The notes beneath the pieces were generated by a model. It saw nothing but the letters and a program-made list of their open reading frames with translations, was not told where the DNA came from and made no database searches. DNA of 64,000 nucleotides from positions 2,294,001-2,358,000 of the forward strand of contig NW_006917094.1 in assembly GCF_000516985.1 (NCBI RefSeq), written 5' to 3'. Position numbers and translations under genes: made by a program. The stretch comes from Pestalotiopsis fici W106-1 (lineage: Eukaryota; Ascomycota; Sordariomycetes; Amphisphaeriales; Sporocadaceae). Numbering within the stretch: the stretch's first letter is position 1; every line of letters starts with the position of its first letter. Positions 10,692 to 22,153 of this stretch are shown here, piece after piece.

Positions 10692-13154
10692 CTATAGCAA
10701 ACGTGGACTAAGATCGGTCGTTTCAAATGCCGTTGGACCGTTGCCAAGGTGTATTATCGAAGCACCAAGGTTCATGTCAAAGTCCGTCAGAAAGCTTGCG
10801 TCGAACAAGGCACTTTCGCCATCCAATCCCAAATCTCCAAAGTCTGGAAAAGCGTTTGGATCTAGCGTAGCTGACGAGACATCTATACTTCTGTTCACTT
10901 CTTGCTGTCGGTAGGACTCCTTCAAGGTCTTGACTATCCTTTCCAGTCCTTTTGCCATCATATTCACCAGGTGAAATTTGCCAGCTGCAGTCGAGTGGTA
11001 CAAGTCAATAAGCTTGGAGATCAAATCAATGACGACTGTCCTTTCGAGGAGCTGGTCGCCGTACGTCATGACCAGCTTTGCCAGGAACATGGCTGCGAAA
11101 GCCGTCATGGAATGCATGTAAGAGGGTATGCCGATCAGAGCGGGCCGAATCTCCGGGTCACTGATTAAGGTGTTGATGATCGCGACAGCGGCCGTGGTTG
11201 CAGAAGCAGCAGAATCCAGGAACCGCGGCGGAATGTCGGCGTTTTGTAGCCCGCGAAATACGTGGCTGTATAAATGCAACTTGGTGAAATGATAGTGCAA
11301 CAAAACTCCCTTTCGAGGAAACCGCCCAATGTGCTCATGGTGCTCTATCGGCAGATAATGTTAGCTGTCTAAACAACGCGTGAGTAGTAATTGCAAAGTT
11401 CATACCTGGAAGTGCCGTGGACCATTCTCGAAGCCATTGATCAAGCCTAGGAACAGTTAGCTACAGATCTGGAGTGGTATATACCACAGTATTGGCGAAC
11501 AGGTTTGACTTACTGGCGCCCGAAGCTGGCGATCTGCGTGTGATAGACTTGTGGCACAGGCTCTCCCTTATCGGCCCCGAAGAGGTCATGAATATTGTGA
11601 ATAATATTCAACAATGCAACCTGGCTTACAAGGCGCTTGTCTTCATTGGTTCTGGTGGACGATTGGAGGAAAGCACCCCAGCCTTGAATGACAGGGTCCT
11701 CACGGATGACAGAGGGCCGATCATACAGCGTTGACAAATGCTGGTCGCAGATATACATCACATACCACAGCCGAACAAAGTCTGCCGACTCTTCATTGCC
11801 GTCATTGATTGCTCTGTTGTAATGGCTCATGAGATTGAACTCTGTGGCCCGCCGGATTGCATACCCTGAGACGGTCCAGTTGATCTCCGAGAGCCAGTAC
11901 GAGGCAATACACTGCGGAATCATAGTCAGTATTAGGCTCTACATAGTCCAGCTAATGTCACGAAATTCGCACCAAGTCAACATGGACAACTGCATTTATG
12001 CAGAATGTTGGCCGAGTGTGCTGCACTCACCATGGCTCTCAAGTAGTCTCTGTCAATATGTCGATTGAGAAATGAAGATGCAAGTTGACGCCTGAACTCT
12101 TTGCTGCATATTCCATAGAGAGAGTTTCCTTGGTGATCATGTAACGCAGCGACTGTCAGTATCGAGGCGGTGAGGATGCGGCTACTACGTCTTGACGCTT
12201 CCAACGTCTTATGCCGCCCACCGATGCCATACATGAAATGATCCAAATGATTCATGTAGAGGCTGAAAAGACGTTGAGCTTCTTCGAGTGGTAATATTCC
12301 TCTCGAAATAAAGTCATCTATGGCTGCACCGTGCTGCCTTGGTACCTCATTTGATTCGGTGGTGTCTGGAGACCGCAGAGCGCTGAGCTTGGTTAGGTGA
12401 TATAGAGACTGTATCGGGGGCTTTGGTAGATCATGATCATCCTCAGGTAAGGCTTTTGGTGAGGCATCACACGATGGTAGCACTTCATCCTCACGGTGAA
12501 AGTGATTTAGTTCCTCGGAGCTTGGAGTATGCAGTCTCTGTTTCGAGCTCTGTAAGCGGCCAAGAGGAGGCAGATTCAGACTGCTCAGGACTTTTTGGAG
12601 ATGACTGTGCATCATTTCGATATCATGTACCAGTTCCTGAGATGATCTACATATTGTCGTTAACAGAATTAACCTGCAGATGCGAGTTTGAGACAACAAA
12701 AGACTGTCTACTTGCAGTTGGCCAGTCACTTACTCTGAGCGCTCGCTTATCAAAGTCTGAAGACTCTTGTTCAACACACAGCCCTGTTGCGTTACTTAGA
12801 AGCGAGTTATTTGTGCATATATCTAGAAGACTCACGAGTTTCTTCTCGTCACATCTCCGGCAAGGGGGACCAGACTCGTCCATTATGCACTTGATCTAGT
12901 GCATTGTCAGCATATACTTTGGTAGCTCAAGACCCTGGATCTCGGGCGCATCATACCTTGTGTTTCCTACATGCTGCACAAGCCTTCACCTTTCTAGAAA
13001 TGTTGGGAATAAATTGGGGTAGTAGATCGCTGCTTGGGACAGCGTTGGCAGAAGCCTGTCTTTGCTCGACGAGCGAATACCTCCGAACCCCCGAAGGAGG
13101 CTGTATTGATGATTCGTCATCCCGAAGAGCTTCATCCCACGACCGTTTGGACAT
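10692..13154 (-). CDS. Zn2Cys6 transcription factor with fungal regulatory domain (TF1)
   Basis: The zinc cluster is split over three exons and reassembles as CAACRKHKIKC, then eight residues, CRRCDEKKLGC. This is a C-x2-C-x6-C-x8-C-x2-C-x6-C pattern, followed by VLNKSLQTLISERSE. The introns between these exons are at about 12900-12960, 12785-12840 and 12650-12725. Further exons encode a fungal-type regulatory core (FMYGIGGRHKTLEA, FNLMSHYNRAI, YVMYICDQHLSTLYDRPSVI, LHLYSHVFRGLQ) and an acidic C-terminus (DFGDLGLDGESALFD) that may activate. The CVLNKSLQ linker recalls PrtT-type regulators, but I do not assign that function. Its position in the middle of block I makes it a candidate local regulator. 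Its own promoter has only near-matches: CGG-N7-CCG at 13431 and CGG-N8-CCC at 13359. Confidence 0.85.
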
Positions 13155-13783
13155 GATTTCTTTGAAGTCTCTTGCACTTGACCATGTAGAGTCATTTCCT
13201 ACCTGAGGAGAAATTGAGGGGAAGTTTGCCAGTCTGCAACGGTGGAATTAGTTTGTCGTGGAGAAGCCCTGGGGATGGGGCCATTTGGGGGATGTCCAAG
13301 TTAGTGGGTATCGCCTGGAGCTAGGCCCCTAACTGGTTCAAGTTGACGCGGGGTCTGGCGGAGTATTACCCCAGACTGGCACCGTCAGCCCCTAAGCGTG
13401 CTACATGATAGGGGCGTTGGACGCGACACGCGGATCCCATCCGAAATGCTGGCGCCTCTAGCGGCATCAGTGCGCAGGTTGATGCGATTCAACTCTTGTC
13501 GTTTCTTGAAAGGGTGAAGTTGTTGAGCCTACACAACGTGGCAAATGGTGCATCGTATTTGCTTCATTCTCATACTGATTGAAGAAAGAAGAAAGTAACT
13601 AGGTACATGGCGATGATTCGGACGTGGATAGAAGAGCAATGCCACAACGTTTAGAAGGGGAGGAACGGGGGTTGTGCTCCGCTCGTAGTTACAGCTTTGG
13701 CATTTCTAACCTAGATAGAATTCATAGTCCCATAAACTTCCGTCTCTTCTCTCTCATCAATTCATGACCAAATCAGGAGGACT

Positions 13784-15859
13784 CTAATTGCATCTCTCTG
13801 CGTGCACCACCGTCGACTCTTGATCCTTTCCCTCAATCACCTTTTCTTCATCTGCTAGATCGCCCACAATCTTCTCCTGCACGTCATGGCGCACCTTTTC
13901 CTCCTCGGTGGGGTAAGCGTGTTTCCACATGGTCCAGATGGAGCGTTGGAACAAATCGTCCATGGACTCGATAGATCTTCCCTTCAGCTCCGGCATGCAG
14001 AAGTAGACATAAACCGCTCCGATGTAGGTCAGGATTGCATAGAGCAAGAATGTCCCCCAGCCCATGTTTGTCATCATCAGTGGTGTGGCTTTGGTGATGC
14101 CATAGTCCACAATCCAGTTGATGAAGAAGCAGAAGCTCATTGAGAACGAGCGGATCCGAGCGGGGAAGATTTCGGCCGCCACCACATATGGGGCAACAGA
14201 CCATCCAAAGGACCTGGAAAAGTGCATTAGCATTGAATCTTCATGTCTTGATCCAGTAAGGGAAATACTTACCATCCAAAGGCGTATATATAGATCCAGA
14301 TGATACCAACAATGCCACCTGCCGGTGTTCCACCAGTGGAGTCGGGGTTGGCAAACTTGACGTAGAGAGCGATATACAGCATGGCCGTTGCCTGTAGAAC
14401 AGCGCCAACCTGTCCAATATTAGCTACAGCACTGGCATAGATTATCGAGAGACATACGATCAACGGCTTGCGTCGTCCAACACGGTCAACAATATATGCC
14501 ACATAGATGATAGTCGTTGCTAGCTTAACCAGACCATAGACTCCAGTGGTCAAGAGTGTAAGAGAACCGGTTTGAACACCGATCATCTCAAAAATCTCCG
14601 GAGCAAAGTAGTTGAGACTGTCTGTTCCGGTGAACTTGTGAAACAAGAAAAGCATGGAAGCCAGGAAGAATCGACGGCGGTTGCTGGGAACAGTGGCAAT
14701 ATCTTTCATGACCACCCAATAATTCACCCCTACAAGTATAGGATGCGAGTCAGCGGCTGAAGGTACAATCTTGAAAGGCCACAACAGCCTGCCCATATAA
14801 AGTCAACATACCCGTAGTCATTTCCCGCTCGGCATCAACCTGAGCACAAACTTCCATGTACTCTTGCTTCAGGTATGGGTGTTCGGTCGGGAGGTTTCGT
14901 AGCTTGCATAGGTTCTGGAGACCCTTTTCTCTCTGACCCTTGGATATCAAGGCTCGCGGTGTGTCAATCACCACTGTTGGAAAGAAGTCAGCTGCAAGTA
15001 GAGTCATGTGAAATATGGGCTTCTTACAAAACATCATGAGAAACATCAAGCCTCCGGGAATAATCTGGATGCCCAATGCCAGCTTCCATTGCAAATTGCT
15101 CGATGTTGGCCACAAGGATACACCATAGTTGGTCCAGAAGGCGAGACTATGACATGAGGTGTCAGTAGGTTATCTGCGATCAAGGTTATATATAGTTTCA
15201 AGTGTATTACCTAAGCGCAAGGATAATGCACAAGTTGTATGATGTTGTCAATGATCCTCTGATGCTCTTTGGCGAATTCTCTCCCAGATACTGCGGCGAA
15301 AGCATGCTGGTGGCTCCAATGGCCAGTCCAGCAATGAATCTCCCAGCATAAAAAACATCTAGTATGGCAATTTCTTGCATAGTAGCGCCGACGATGAACA
15401 GAAACCCGAAGATGATCATCGAGTATTTTCGACCGACATAGTCGGCGAATGGTGCTGCGATCAAGGCGCCAGCGGAACCTCCAGCCGCCACTGACTTTGT
15501 GTTAGTCTGATTGTCTCTTGGAAAGGGGTCATCGTGTACGAACACATTGCAGCAATATTTCCGGCTGTGTTAACTAGTGTTAGCTATATTCGTGTACTCA
15601 AGTAGGAATTGAAAGTTGGTCATCATCATGAAGGGTACGTACATCGCTGGTCAGCTTCATCTTCGCTCAACACGTCCAGTCCAAATGCACGCTTGAAACT
15701 GGGTAAAGTGAGAACGCCACCAATATTACCTTGGTCGAAACCATAGGAGCATCCTGCCAAAGCGACAGTGCCTGTGAGGTAGAATAGTCTCCAGTTGAAT
15801 ATCTCCTTGGGATCAGACTTCCACTCAGGGGATGCCCAGATAGAAGTTCCACCGCCCAT
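13784..15859 (-). CDS. MFS sugar porter (quinate/hexose permease-like)
   Basis: At least five exons. The N-terminal exon reads FNWRLFYLTGTVALAGCSYG then FDQGNIGGVLTLPSF, the TM1 signature of fungal sugar porters. Later exons carry the sugar-porter loop ADYVGRKYS, RFIAGLAIGATSMLSPQYLG, the central loop with DTPRALISKGQREKG, VDRVGRRKPL, the TM10 region APYVVAAEIFPARIRSFS and the C-terminal loop MPELKGRSIESMDDLF. About 12 membrane segments are expected. The second-third exon join near 15490-15550 is uncertain; the best in-frame solution uses a GTTCGT donor. The gene is divergent from the BNR gene, with a 700-bp shared promoter containing CGG-N8-CCG. Probably a plasma-membrane sugar/H+ symporter; substrate unknown. 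Confidence 0.88.
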
Positions 15860-16265
15860 AGTGAGATGTTCTGTATCGGATGTCTCTGAGTTGATAGGTG
15901 CTTATAGTGCCATGAGATATGGACAAAACAGGAAGTCGAGACGAGGATTTGAATCAACCGCTCTGGAGAACCATTGACTTATAAGTTGGAGGGTATTGCA
16001 GGTCTCTAGTTTGGGGCATTAGCAATGGCCTTTTCATGGGTTGATGTCTGGTACGCGTTCAACCCACAGAGAACTGCCATTGTAACCCATCATTCAAGCA
16101 GCCAAGGCCAACTCGCACCGTTACCCCAGAAAGCTTGGGCTGCTTGGCTATGGGGTAAGATTCATTGAAGTTGTGGGGGTGGGTATGGGCGAGTCAGCGA
16201 CCCTCTCTAGCGCGTCCCAGGCCTTTGGTTTCCCTGACAGAGACCTATGGTAGTATGGGGATTTC

Positions 16266-16287
16266 CCCCGCATCGGAATCAAGTCCG
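16266..16287. promoter_or_regulatory. CCCCGC plus CGG-N8-CCG in divergent promoter
   Basis: CCCCGC (16266-16271) is followed at once by CGGAATCAAGTCCG (16274-16287). The pair lies in the 700-bp region (15860-16562) between the divergently transcribed sugar porter and BNR gene. A similar CCCGCATCGGA string occurs at about 10187-10197 in the aldo-keto reductase promoter. Confidence 0.5.
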
Positions 16288-16562
16288 ACGTTCAGGAGAG
16301 AATACCGAGATCAGCTGGTGGCTTGCCTCGAAACACATTCAGGCGAGGGATTCAGTGTCCGAGCTTGGTATGCTAAAGGCGAAGGTTTTACCGGTCTTGT
16401 CGCAACTGTATACCTTACCGCTTTTGGCCCACTGAACCCCCCGGATTGTCTAATACATGGGCCATTCACGTGTGAAGCAACTCCACGTCTACATAAGAGT
16501 GCTCAAGCATGATCTCAGGGATGGTGCCAGTGATCTAGACGACAACAGGCAATCAGATCATC

Positions 16563-17753
16563 ATGTCTCTCACAACAACACTCGCAACACACAGTCCCAA
16601 GACGGGGGATCGCCACATTTCTCGCGTCGACAATATCCCAGCGGCCACGGTTCAATGCCATGCATCAAACCTTCTTGAACTTCCAGATAAAACACTGCTC
16701 AGTGTCTGGTTTGGTGGAACTCAGGAAGGTACTTCAGATATTTCAATCTATTCATCGCGATTGAGCCCGGGCTCTTCGTCGTGGACGCAACCTGTCCGCT
16801 TGTCACATGATGCTCAGCGCAGCGAGCAGAATCCCGTCTTGTTTCGTGATCCCGTTGGCGGTGCTATATGGCTCTTCCATACAGCTCAATCAGCCGGAAA
16901 CCAAGACGAGGCAGCTATCATAGCTCGCATCTCAAAAGACGATGCCCAAACGTGGTCGGAGCCATTTGAGCCATTCCCGGAAAAGAAGGGCGCATTTGTC
17001 CGGCAGCCTGTTGTTGTCCTCCCGGATAATACATGGTTGCTGCCCGTCTTTTATTGCCGTGCTCCACCCGGCTTCCGATGGATCGGGAGCGATGATGTAT
17101 CGGCAGTAATGTACAGCAAAGATGGTGGCAAGACATGGGCAGAGAGCGTAGTGCCGGACTCGAGGGGATGTGTACACATGAACATAATTGCGCTCCCCAC
17201 GAAAAAGTCCTACGTCGCCTTCTTCAGGAGCCGGTGGGCAGACAACATTTACAGGGCTACCTCGAAAGACGGTATCAACTGGTCCGCTCCTGCGAAAACG
17301 ACACTGCCAAATCCCAATTCGGGCATCTGTTCAGCCGCACTGCCCAACGGGGATCTCGTCATTGTGTTCAACGACTCGCGTGCCGAGAGCAATATGGCGC
17401 GAAGAGAAGGACTCTACGACGACATCACTCCTGCAGACGACACTAGGGTGAACCAGCCTGGGGTCGGCGGCAAGGCGGCAATCTGGGGAACGCCGCGCAA
17501 AGCTCTGTCAGTCGGTCTGTCCAAGGACGATGGTGTTACCTGGAAATACCGAGTCTTGGAGGACGGCGATGGTTTCTGCATGACCAACAATTCCGTGGAG
17601 CGTACAAACCGAGAACTGAGTTATCCAAGTATCTTTGTCGATGATGCGACAAAGGGTCAAAAAGGTGTGCACCTGGCATATACTTATCATCGGCAAAACA
17701 TAAAATATGTGCACATCGATGATGTTGAGATGTTTGTAAACGCTTCAGACTAG
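16563..17753 (+). CDS. BNR/Asp-box sialidase-like beta-propeller protein, no signal peptide
   Basis: Single-exon frame of 396 residues. Four Asp-box-like motifs are visible: SKDDAQTWSEP, SKDGGKTWAES, SKDGINWSAP and SKDDGVTWKYR. They mark a six- or seven-bladed propeller. Other landmarks are LLSVWFGGTQEG near the N-terminus, AFFRSRWADNIYR, LVIVFNDSRAESN and ELSYPSIFVD near the C-terminus. The whole resembles the bacterial 'predicted neuraminidase' BNR family rather than classical secreted GH33 sialidases. The N-terminus (MSLTTTLATHSPKTGDR) has no signal peptide, so the protein is probably intracellular. Its neighbours are a sugar porter and a DHDPS-type aldolase, suggesting it cleaves an imported oligosaccharide or glycoside (inference). 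True sialidase activity is not shown. Confidence 0.8.
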   Translation: MSLTTTLATHSPKTGDRHISRVDNIPAATVQCHASNLLELPDKTLLSVWFGGTQEGTSDISIYSSRLSPGSSSWTQPVRLSHDAQRSEQNPVLFRDPVGGAIWLFHTAQSAGNQDEAAIIARISKDDAQTWSEPFEPFPEKKGAFVRQPVVVLPDNTWLLPVFYCRAPPGFRWIGSDDVSAVMYSKDGGKTWAESVVPDSRGCVHMNIIALPTKKSYVAFFRSRWADNIYRATSKDGINWSAPAKTTLPNPNSGICSAALPNGDLVIVFNDSRAESNMARREGLYDDITPADDTRVNQPGVGGKAAIWGTPRKALSVGLSKDDGVTWKYRVLEDGDGFCMTNNSVERTNRELSYPSIFVDDATKGQKGVHLAYTYHRQNIKYVHIDDVEMFVNASD

Positions 17754-18092
17754 CTACAAGCGCTTGAATAAATAGATGAATGGAAAGATTTGATCGAATT
17801 AGTGCTCGTAATTGTATCAATCGGACCGCATAGAGTTGAAGATGACACAATAGGAGCATGGAAATAGCAGGATTCGAAACTATCGCAGCCACGAAATTGA
17901 TCGGGGCATCCAAGTCTTTACTTGCCTGTTGTTATCATGCAACTTGGTCGAACGAGTCGTTCATAAAAATTAGCAATTTGTCAAACATCGGACGCCTAAG
18001 CAGAATCGGGTCACCCAAGACTTGTTCAGAATACATCATGTGGGGTCTATTCATGGGAGAATATGCTGAGGTATATATGCCAAATATTATAA

Positions 18093-19215
18093 TCATGACG
18101 AGCCATTCACCGTCGATGCCCCTTTTCTCCCCGGAAGTTTCTTCTCTACTTCCTCCAACACTTTCATGGTCTCAAGACTCCATTTCTTCAACCCGTCGCC
18201 CAACTCTACATATGGTTTGCGCATCTTGAACATGCTTTCATCGTTCAACCCAATTTGCCTACCGACGTACCACCAAGCCCCGTATTTCGTACACGACAGA
18301 GACTTTTTGCACGCCCACTCGGCATTGGCGACCAGATCCTGCAACTCGCGCGCTTCGTCCAGTCGGCCCGCCGCCCAGTAGTCGTAAATCTTGGCCGTCG
18401 ACTTGGGGAAGCAGTTGCCGAGCCCCGTGACGCAGCCGTTGCCCCCGGCGTGCAGCGTCGGCAGTAGGTAGTCGCTGCTGCCGCCGTAGACGCCAAAGTG
18501 CGGCGGCTCAAACTTGGACGTCAGTCGGGTCAGCTTGCCCACGTTGCCGCAGGTGAGTTTGGTGGCCACGATGTTGGGATGCGATGCCAGTGCCGAGAGC
18601 TGGTCTGAGTCCAAGTCTACGCCCGAAGTGACTCCGGGGAACTGACTGCTAGTAAGCAATTCATGCCAAATGTAGATGAATTTTGGGAGAGACACTTACA
18701 TTGTAAATAACAACAGGTATTGGGCTCGCATCTGCGACATCACGATAATAGGCAATCAGAGCGTCAGACGATAGTGCTTTTGCCCAGTAGCTGGGCGGCA
18801 AAAGAAGACCCCAGCCGGCACCAGCTTCAGCAGCTTCCTTTGCAAACTGTATGGTCTCAACAGTGCTTTGCGCGCTGATGCCAGCGACAATGGGATAGTC
18901 AGGAAGGCCCAGGTCAACCACTGCCTTGCGAGCAGTACGTATGATGCTTTGCCTTTCTTCGTGAGTTAAAAGGGCAAGCTCGCCATTTGTCCCGAGGTAC
19001 ACCAGACCGTGCATGCCACTGTTTACCAGATATTGACAGTACGTATACATGGCCTCTAGGTTGACGGGTTGGGTGGGAGTGTCATCGTATAATGTGATGA
19101 CCTGGGTAAAGCGTGAGTATCAGTGTTGTAGACAAGGTTTGGCTACGATACTTACCGGAGTATAAACACCAGGAGGCAGTGGCTTTGCCTTTGCATCAGC
19201 TATTTTGGCGCCCAT
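18093..19215 (-). CDS. DHDPS/N-acetylneuraminate lyase-family aldolase
   Basis: Three exons (19156-19215, 18700-19101, 18093-18641) give 336 residues. The first reads MGAKIADAKAKPLPPGVYTP and joins VITLYDD. Class I aldolase landmarks are GLVYLGTNGELALLTHEER, the Tyr of PVVIYNFPGVTSGVDL (restored across the second intron) and the Schiff-base Lys of IVATKLTCGNVGKL, followed by VYGGSSDYLLPTL. Fungi make lysine by the aminoadipate route, so a biosynthetic DapA role is unlikely. Fungal paralogues include 2-keto-3-deoxy-sugar-acid aldolases such as the galacturonate-pathway GaaC, and 4-hydroxy-2-oxoglutarate aldolase-like enzymes. Together with the sugar-acid dehydratase in block II, cleavage of a 2-keto-3-deoxy acid to pyruvate and an aldehyde is the likeliest job (inference). 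Confidence 0.87.
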
Positions 19216-19391
19216 TTTCGATATCTTCTGCAAGCTTGAACGAGATTTCGATTGGCGCTAATCAATCGGCTTAATTTTCTATGCTATTTCGCAAATCGTG
19301 AAAATGTCCAGTAATGTCAATGTTATAGCAGAATAAAACACAGAAGAGTCACCATCTCATTTGGATCTACTACATCCAAGGTCACGCCATC

Positions 19392-19457
19392 CCCCGCTCT
19401 GGTTCAAGCCGCCTACGAGTCCGCCGGTGTTCTCTCCGAACCCCGCGAGCGCCCCGC
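19392..19457. promoter_or_regulatory. Three CCCCGC sites around a CGG-N8-CCG site
   Basis: CCCCGC at 19392-19397, 19441-19446 and 19452-19457 flank CGGTGTTCTCTCCG (19425-19438). The cluster starts about 175 bp upstream of the aldolase start codon. It is far (over 700 bp) from the divergent HET gene, so the aldolase is the likely target. Confidence 0.5.
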
Positions 19458-20173
19458 TGCCGGTATTAGGCGACCGGTCCCGGGCCGCTTTTTGATTTAG
19501 TGAGCCATCGCTCGATTATCGCGTAGGCATTGAGAAGAAATCTATCCTTCGATTTTTGAAAGGCAGACCGTACTGTTCAGTGTCAAGTCAGAAAAGTGTG
19601 AGAAGATGATCTAAAGACTCGGCAACTAGAAATTGCACGTCCTGGAAGTCACCTAACCTTAGGTAGTGTCCAGTCGTCTGGTCGTTTAACTTTTACCTTG
19701 GGCTAGGCGCTAACAGGTACCGTAGGCGTTAGGTAGAAGGGCGCAATGAGTGCTGAAAGGGACATGTACCATAGCGAATCTCTTCTTCATACTCCGTCCC
19801 GAGCATTCGCAACTCATCGGGGGGTTGCTGACTCCTTCTAGGCAGGAAATATCGGTCGGAATTCCCCGATTGATTTGATTTGATCTGATGCCAAATAATC
19901 TTGATGCTTTTCCCTTGGTCTACTGACAACATCAGAAATGGAAAAATGTAGCCAAAGGCAATATCACGCGACTACATCATCATGCATGGGCGTTGCGACA
20001 CAGCCACAGTTAGTGATGCTTCCGCCTGTACGGGCTCCGTGAGAATTTGTGATCCATCGATAAACATGCAATTTTCATCTTCGTTGGTCATAATTGCGAC
20101 ATGTATGCACTCCGGCAACACCACAACGCGCGCTCGTCCCAAATCCTGCCGGTACCTCCATTTTAGCTACAAG

Positions 20174-22153
20174 ATGGGTGAAGACGACACGACCTCGTCG
20201 CTAGAATGGTCGTCTGGTGCTCAGTATTCACATGATAAGTTGGAAATTCCAGGTGAACAGATTCGCCTTCTGGAAATCAGCCCTCAGCAGCCACACAAGC
20301 CGTTAGAGCTATGCCTGAGCATTCATTCTTGGGCGAATATACCACACTACCATGCGATATCCTACACATGGGGCGATCTTGAAGACCCGCAAACTGTCCT
20401 CGTCAACACTCGGCCGATGGCTGTTACAAAGAACTGTCATTATGCCTTGACACAAATACAATTGTATCACGCTCGACTCTCTGGCGAAGCTTCTTCATAT
20501 AGTCCTTCGGGGCGTTTCTACCTGTGGATTGACTCCATTTGCATCGACCAGGTAAATGCAGAGGAGAAAGGTCACCAAGTTGCGTCAATGGGCCGCATAT
20601 ATGCAAAAGCGTCCAAAGTGTTGGCCTGCATAGGTCCGCATCTCGACGACAGTCATGAACTTGCTGGAATTTTGGATTTCATGAAAGGCTCCCCCGAAAT
20701 ATCCTCACGATATGGGCAATTGATCGAACATGTGATCGATTTTCGCCCCCCTGGCCACACCGGCTCGAGAGTCCTCGTCGAATTGATTCAGCACTACGTC
20801 GAAGGATCAAAGCCATTACAGTCTGGCTTTGGCATTTGCTTTCGCAAAGCCTTCCTCGCTTTCGCCAACAGGACCTATTGGACTCGCCTCTGGATAGTGC
20901 AAGAAGTTGCTGCCACGTTTGGGACAGGAGAGAAGCTTGAGGTCCTTTGTGGCCATGATAGCTTTACGAGATCAGAAGTGTACACACTCTTTCATGTTGC
21001 GGCTCGTCTCCGACTTCTCAGGGACTCTTCAAGTGTCAACGACGGAGATCTATTTCTCAAGTTCAGCAAGCACTGTTTCAGGACCGTCATGGAGATGGAC
21101 ACAGCCTCACCGATGCCTCCATTCATGTTGTTTGAAAAGATTGATCAGACATATAAGTGCAGTAAGCCAGAAGACCGAGTCTTTGGGCTTTTGTCTCTGA
21201 TCAAGTGGCCCGATGGCGTTCAGCCGATCGAGCCAGTCTATAAGCCGTCTGCTGCTATCGAGTTGGCGGAATTATTTCTCAGCTTCAGTGCACATTGCTC
21301 TTCCGCCAACCAGGTCCTTAAAGGACTCGAGATCTGTCATGATGATCTACAGATGGCGAAACTAGTCACAGCAAGGTCTGTTGAATCGAAAGTGGAAGAA
21401 GATCAGCACGGAAGGCTCGCATCTCAAAACTTCAGAATCTATGATACCCAATTCAGAATCATCTCCAGAAACTCTGCAAACAAATTGACGGCATTGTTAG
21501 ACCCAGAGCGACGTAACGATCGAGAAACGACCTTGCGCGAAGCCGAAATGACATCGCAGATTGTGTCGAATAAGTATTGGCCACAGCCATTGTTCTGTCA
21601 CTCGAATATTGGGGCATTACTTTGCAGTGAAGCTCGGGAATACGATTGGATTGTGAAGACGGGGTTTGGGAAAGGTTTGCTTGTCATACGCGGCGTTGGC
21701 TTGAATAGCCCGTATGATATTATTGGACAAGGAATACTCCTTAATGGATATGACTTGAACTACCGTTCGCGCCATGAGGTAGATCCTAACCCGTTGTTTA
21801 TAGGGATGCCGCCGGCGGAAGTGGAACAAGCTTGTAAAGATGCGAGAAAGTGCCTACAAGAGCTACAAGCAAATGATGTCACTTCTGTGCCATTATCCGT
21901 TGCGGATACCAACAAGTTTGCACAAGCTGCAGAGAGACTTCTACATCCTTGGTGCGGACTTATGGCTACGTTTGATTTGCACGTCAAACCAGTCGAATTG
22001 CTGCTACTTGCAGGCCAGGACTTGGAGAAAGATGGAACTCGTAATTTCGGTACGTCTCGAAAGAGACTAAGCACAAAGATCTACGGCACAATGAAGTGTC
22101 ACAGTCTGACTTTGGAAAAGACGATACCACTTGAGAACAAATTCATAAATTGA
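20174..22153 (+). CDS. HET-domain (heterokaryon incompatibility) protein
   Basis: Intronless frame; the preferred start at MGEDDTTSSLEW gives 659 residues. The frame opens upstream at 19982, but the extra 64 residues look non-coding. The HET signature blocks are IPHYHAISYTWGDLEDP, FYLWIDSICIDQVNAEEKGH then QVASMGRIYAKASKVL, and ANRTYWTRLWIVQEVAA. Next come KPEDRVFGLLSLIKWPDGV and IEPVYKPSAAIELAELF, the usual continuation of stand-alone fungal HET proteins. The C-terminal half has no recognised domain. HET domains trigger cell death after fusion of incompatible hyphae in characterised systems; many genomic copies have no known partner. It begins a HET-F-box segment that separates blocks I and II. 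Confidence 0.9.
   Translation: MGEDDTTSSLEWSSGAQYSHDKLEIPGEQIRLLEISPQQPHKPLELCLSIHSWANIPHYHAISYTWGDLEDPQTVLVNTRPMAVTKNCHYALTQIQLYHARLSGEASSYSPSGRFYLWIDSICIDQVNAEEKGHQVASMGRIYAKASKVLACIGPHLDDSHELAGILDFMKGSPEISSRYGQLIEHVIDFRPPGHTGSRVLVELIQHYVEGSKPLQSGFGICFRKAFLAFANRTYWTRLWIVQEVAATFGTGEKLEVLCGHDSFTRSEVYTLFHVAARLRLLRDSSSVNDGDLFLKFSKHCFRTVMEMDTASPMPPFMLFEKIDQTYKCSKPEDRVFGLLSLIKWPDGVQPIEPVYKPSAAIELAELFLSFSAHCSSANQVLKGLEICHDDLQMAKLVTARSVESKVEEDQHGRLASQNFRIYDTQFRIISRNSANKLTALLDPERRNDRETTLREAEMTSQIVSNKYWPQPLFCHSNIGALLCSEAREYDWIVKTGFGKGLLVIRGVGLNSPYDIIGQGILLNGYDLNYRSRHEVDPNPLFIGMPPAEVEQACKDARKCLQELQANDVTSVPLSVADTNKFAQAAERLLHPWCGLMATFDLHVKPVELLLLAGQDLEKDGTRNFGTSRKRLSTKIYGTMKCHSLTLEKTIPLENKFIN

Noticed and set aside
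13431..13443. CGG-N7-CCG in the TF1 promoter as a regulon site
   Set aside because: The spacing differs from the others and the spacer does not match; listed only as a near-match.
18093..19215. Dihydrodipicolinate synthase for lysine biosynthesis
   Set aside because: Fungi make lysine through aminoadipate; the family is broad and the context is catabolic.
16563..19215. A complete sialic-acid catabolic pathway
   Set aside because: Only a BNR protein and a lyase-family aldolase are present; no ManNAc kinase, epimerase or deacetylase was seen.
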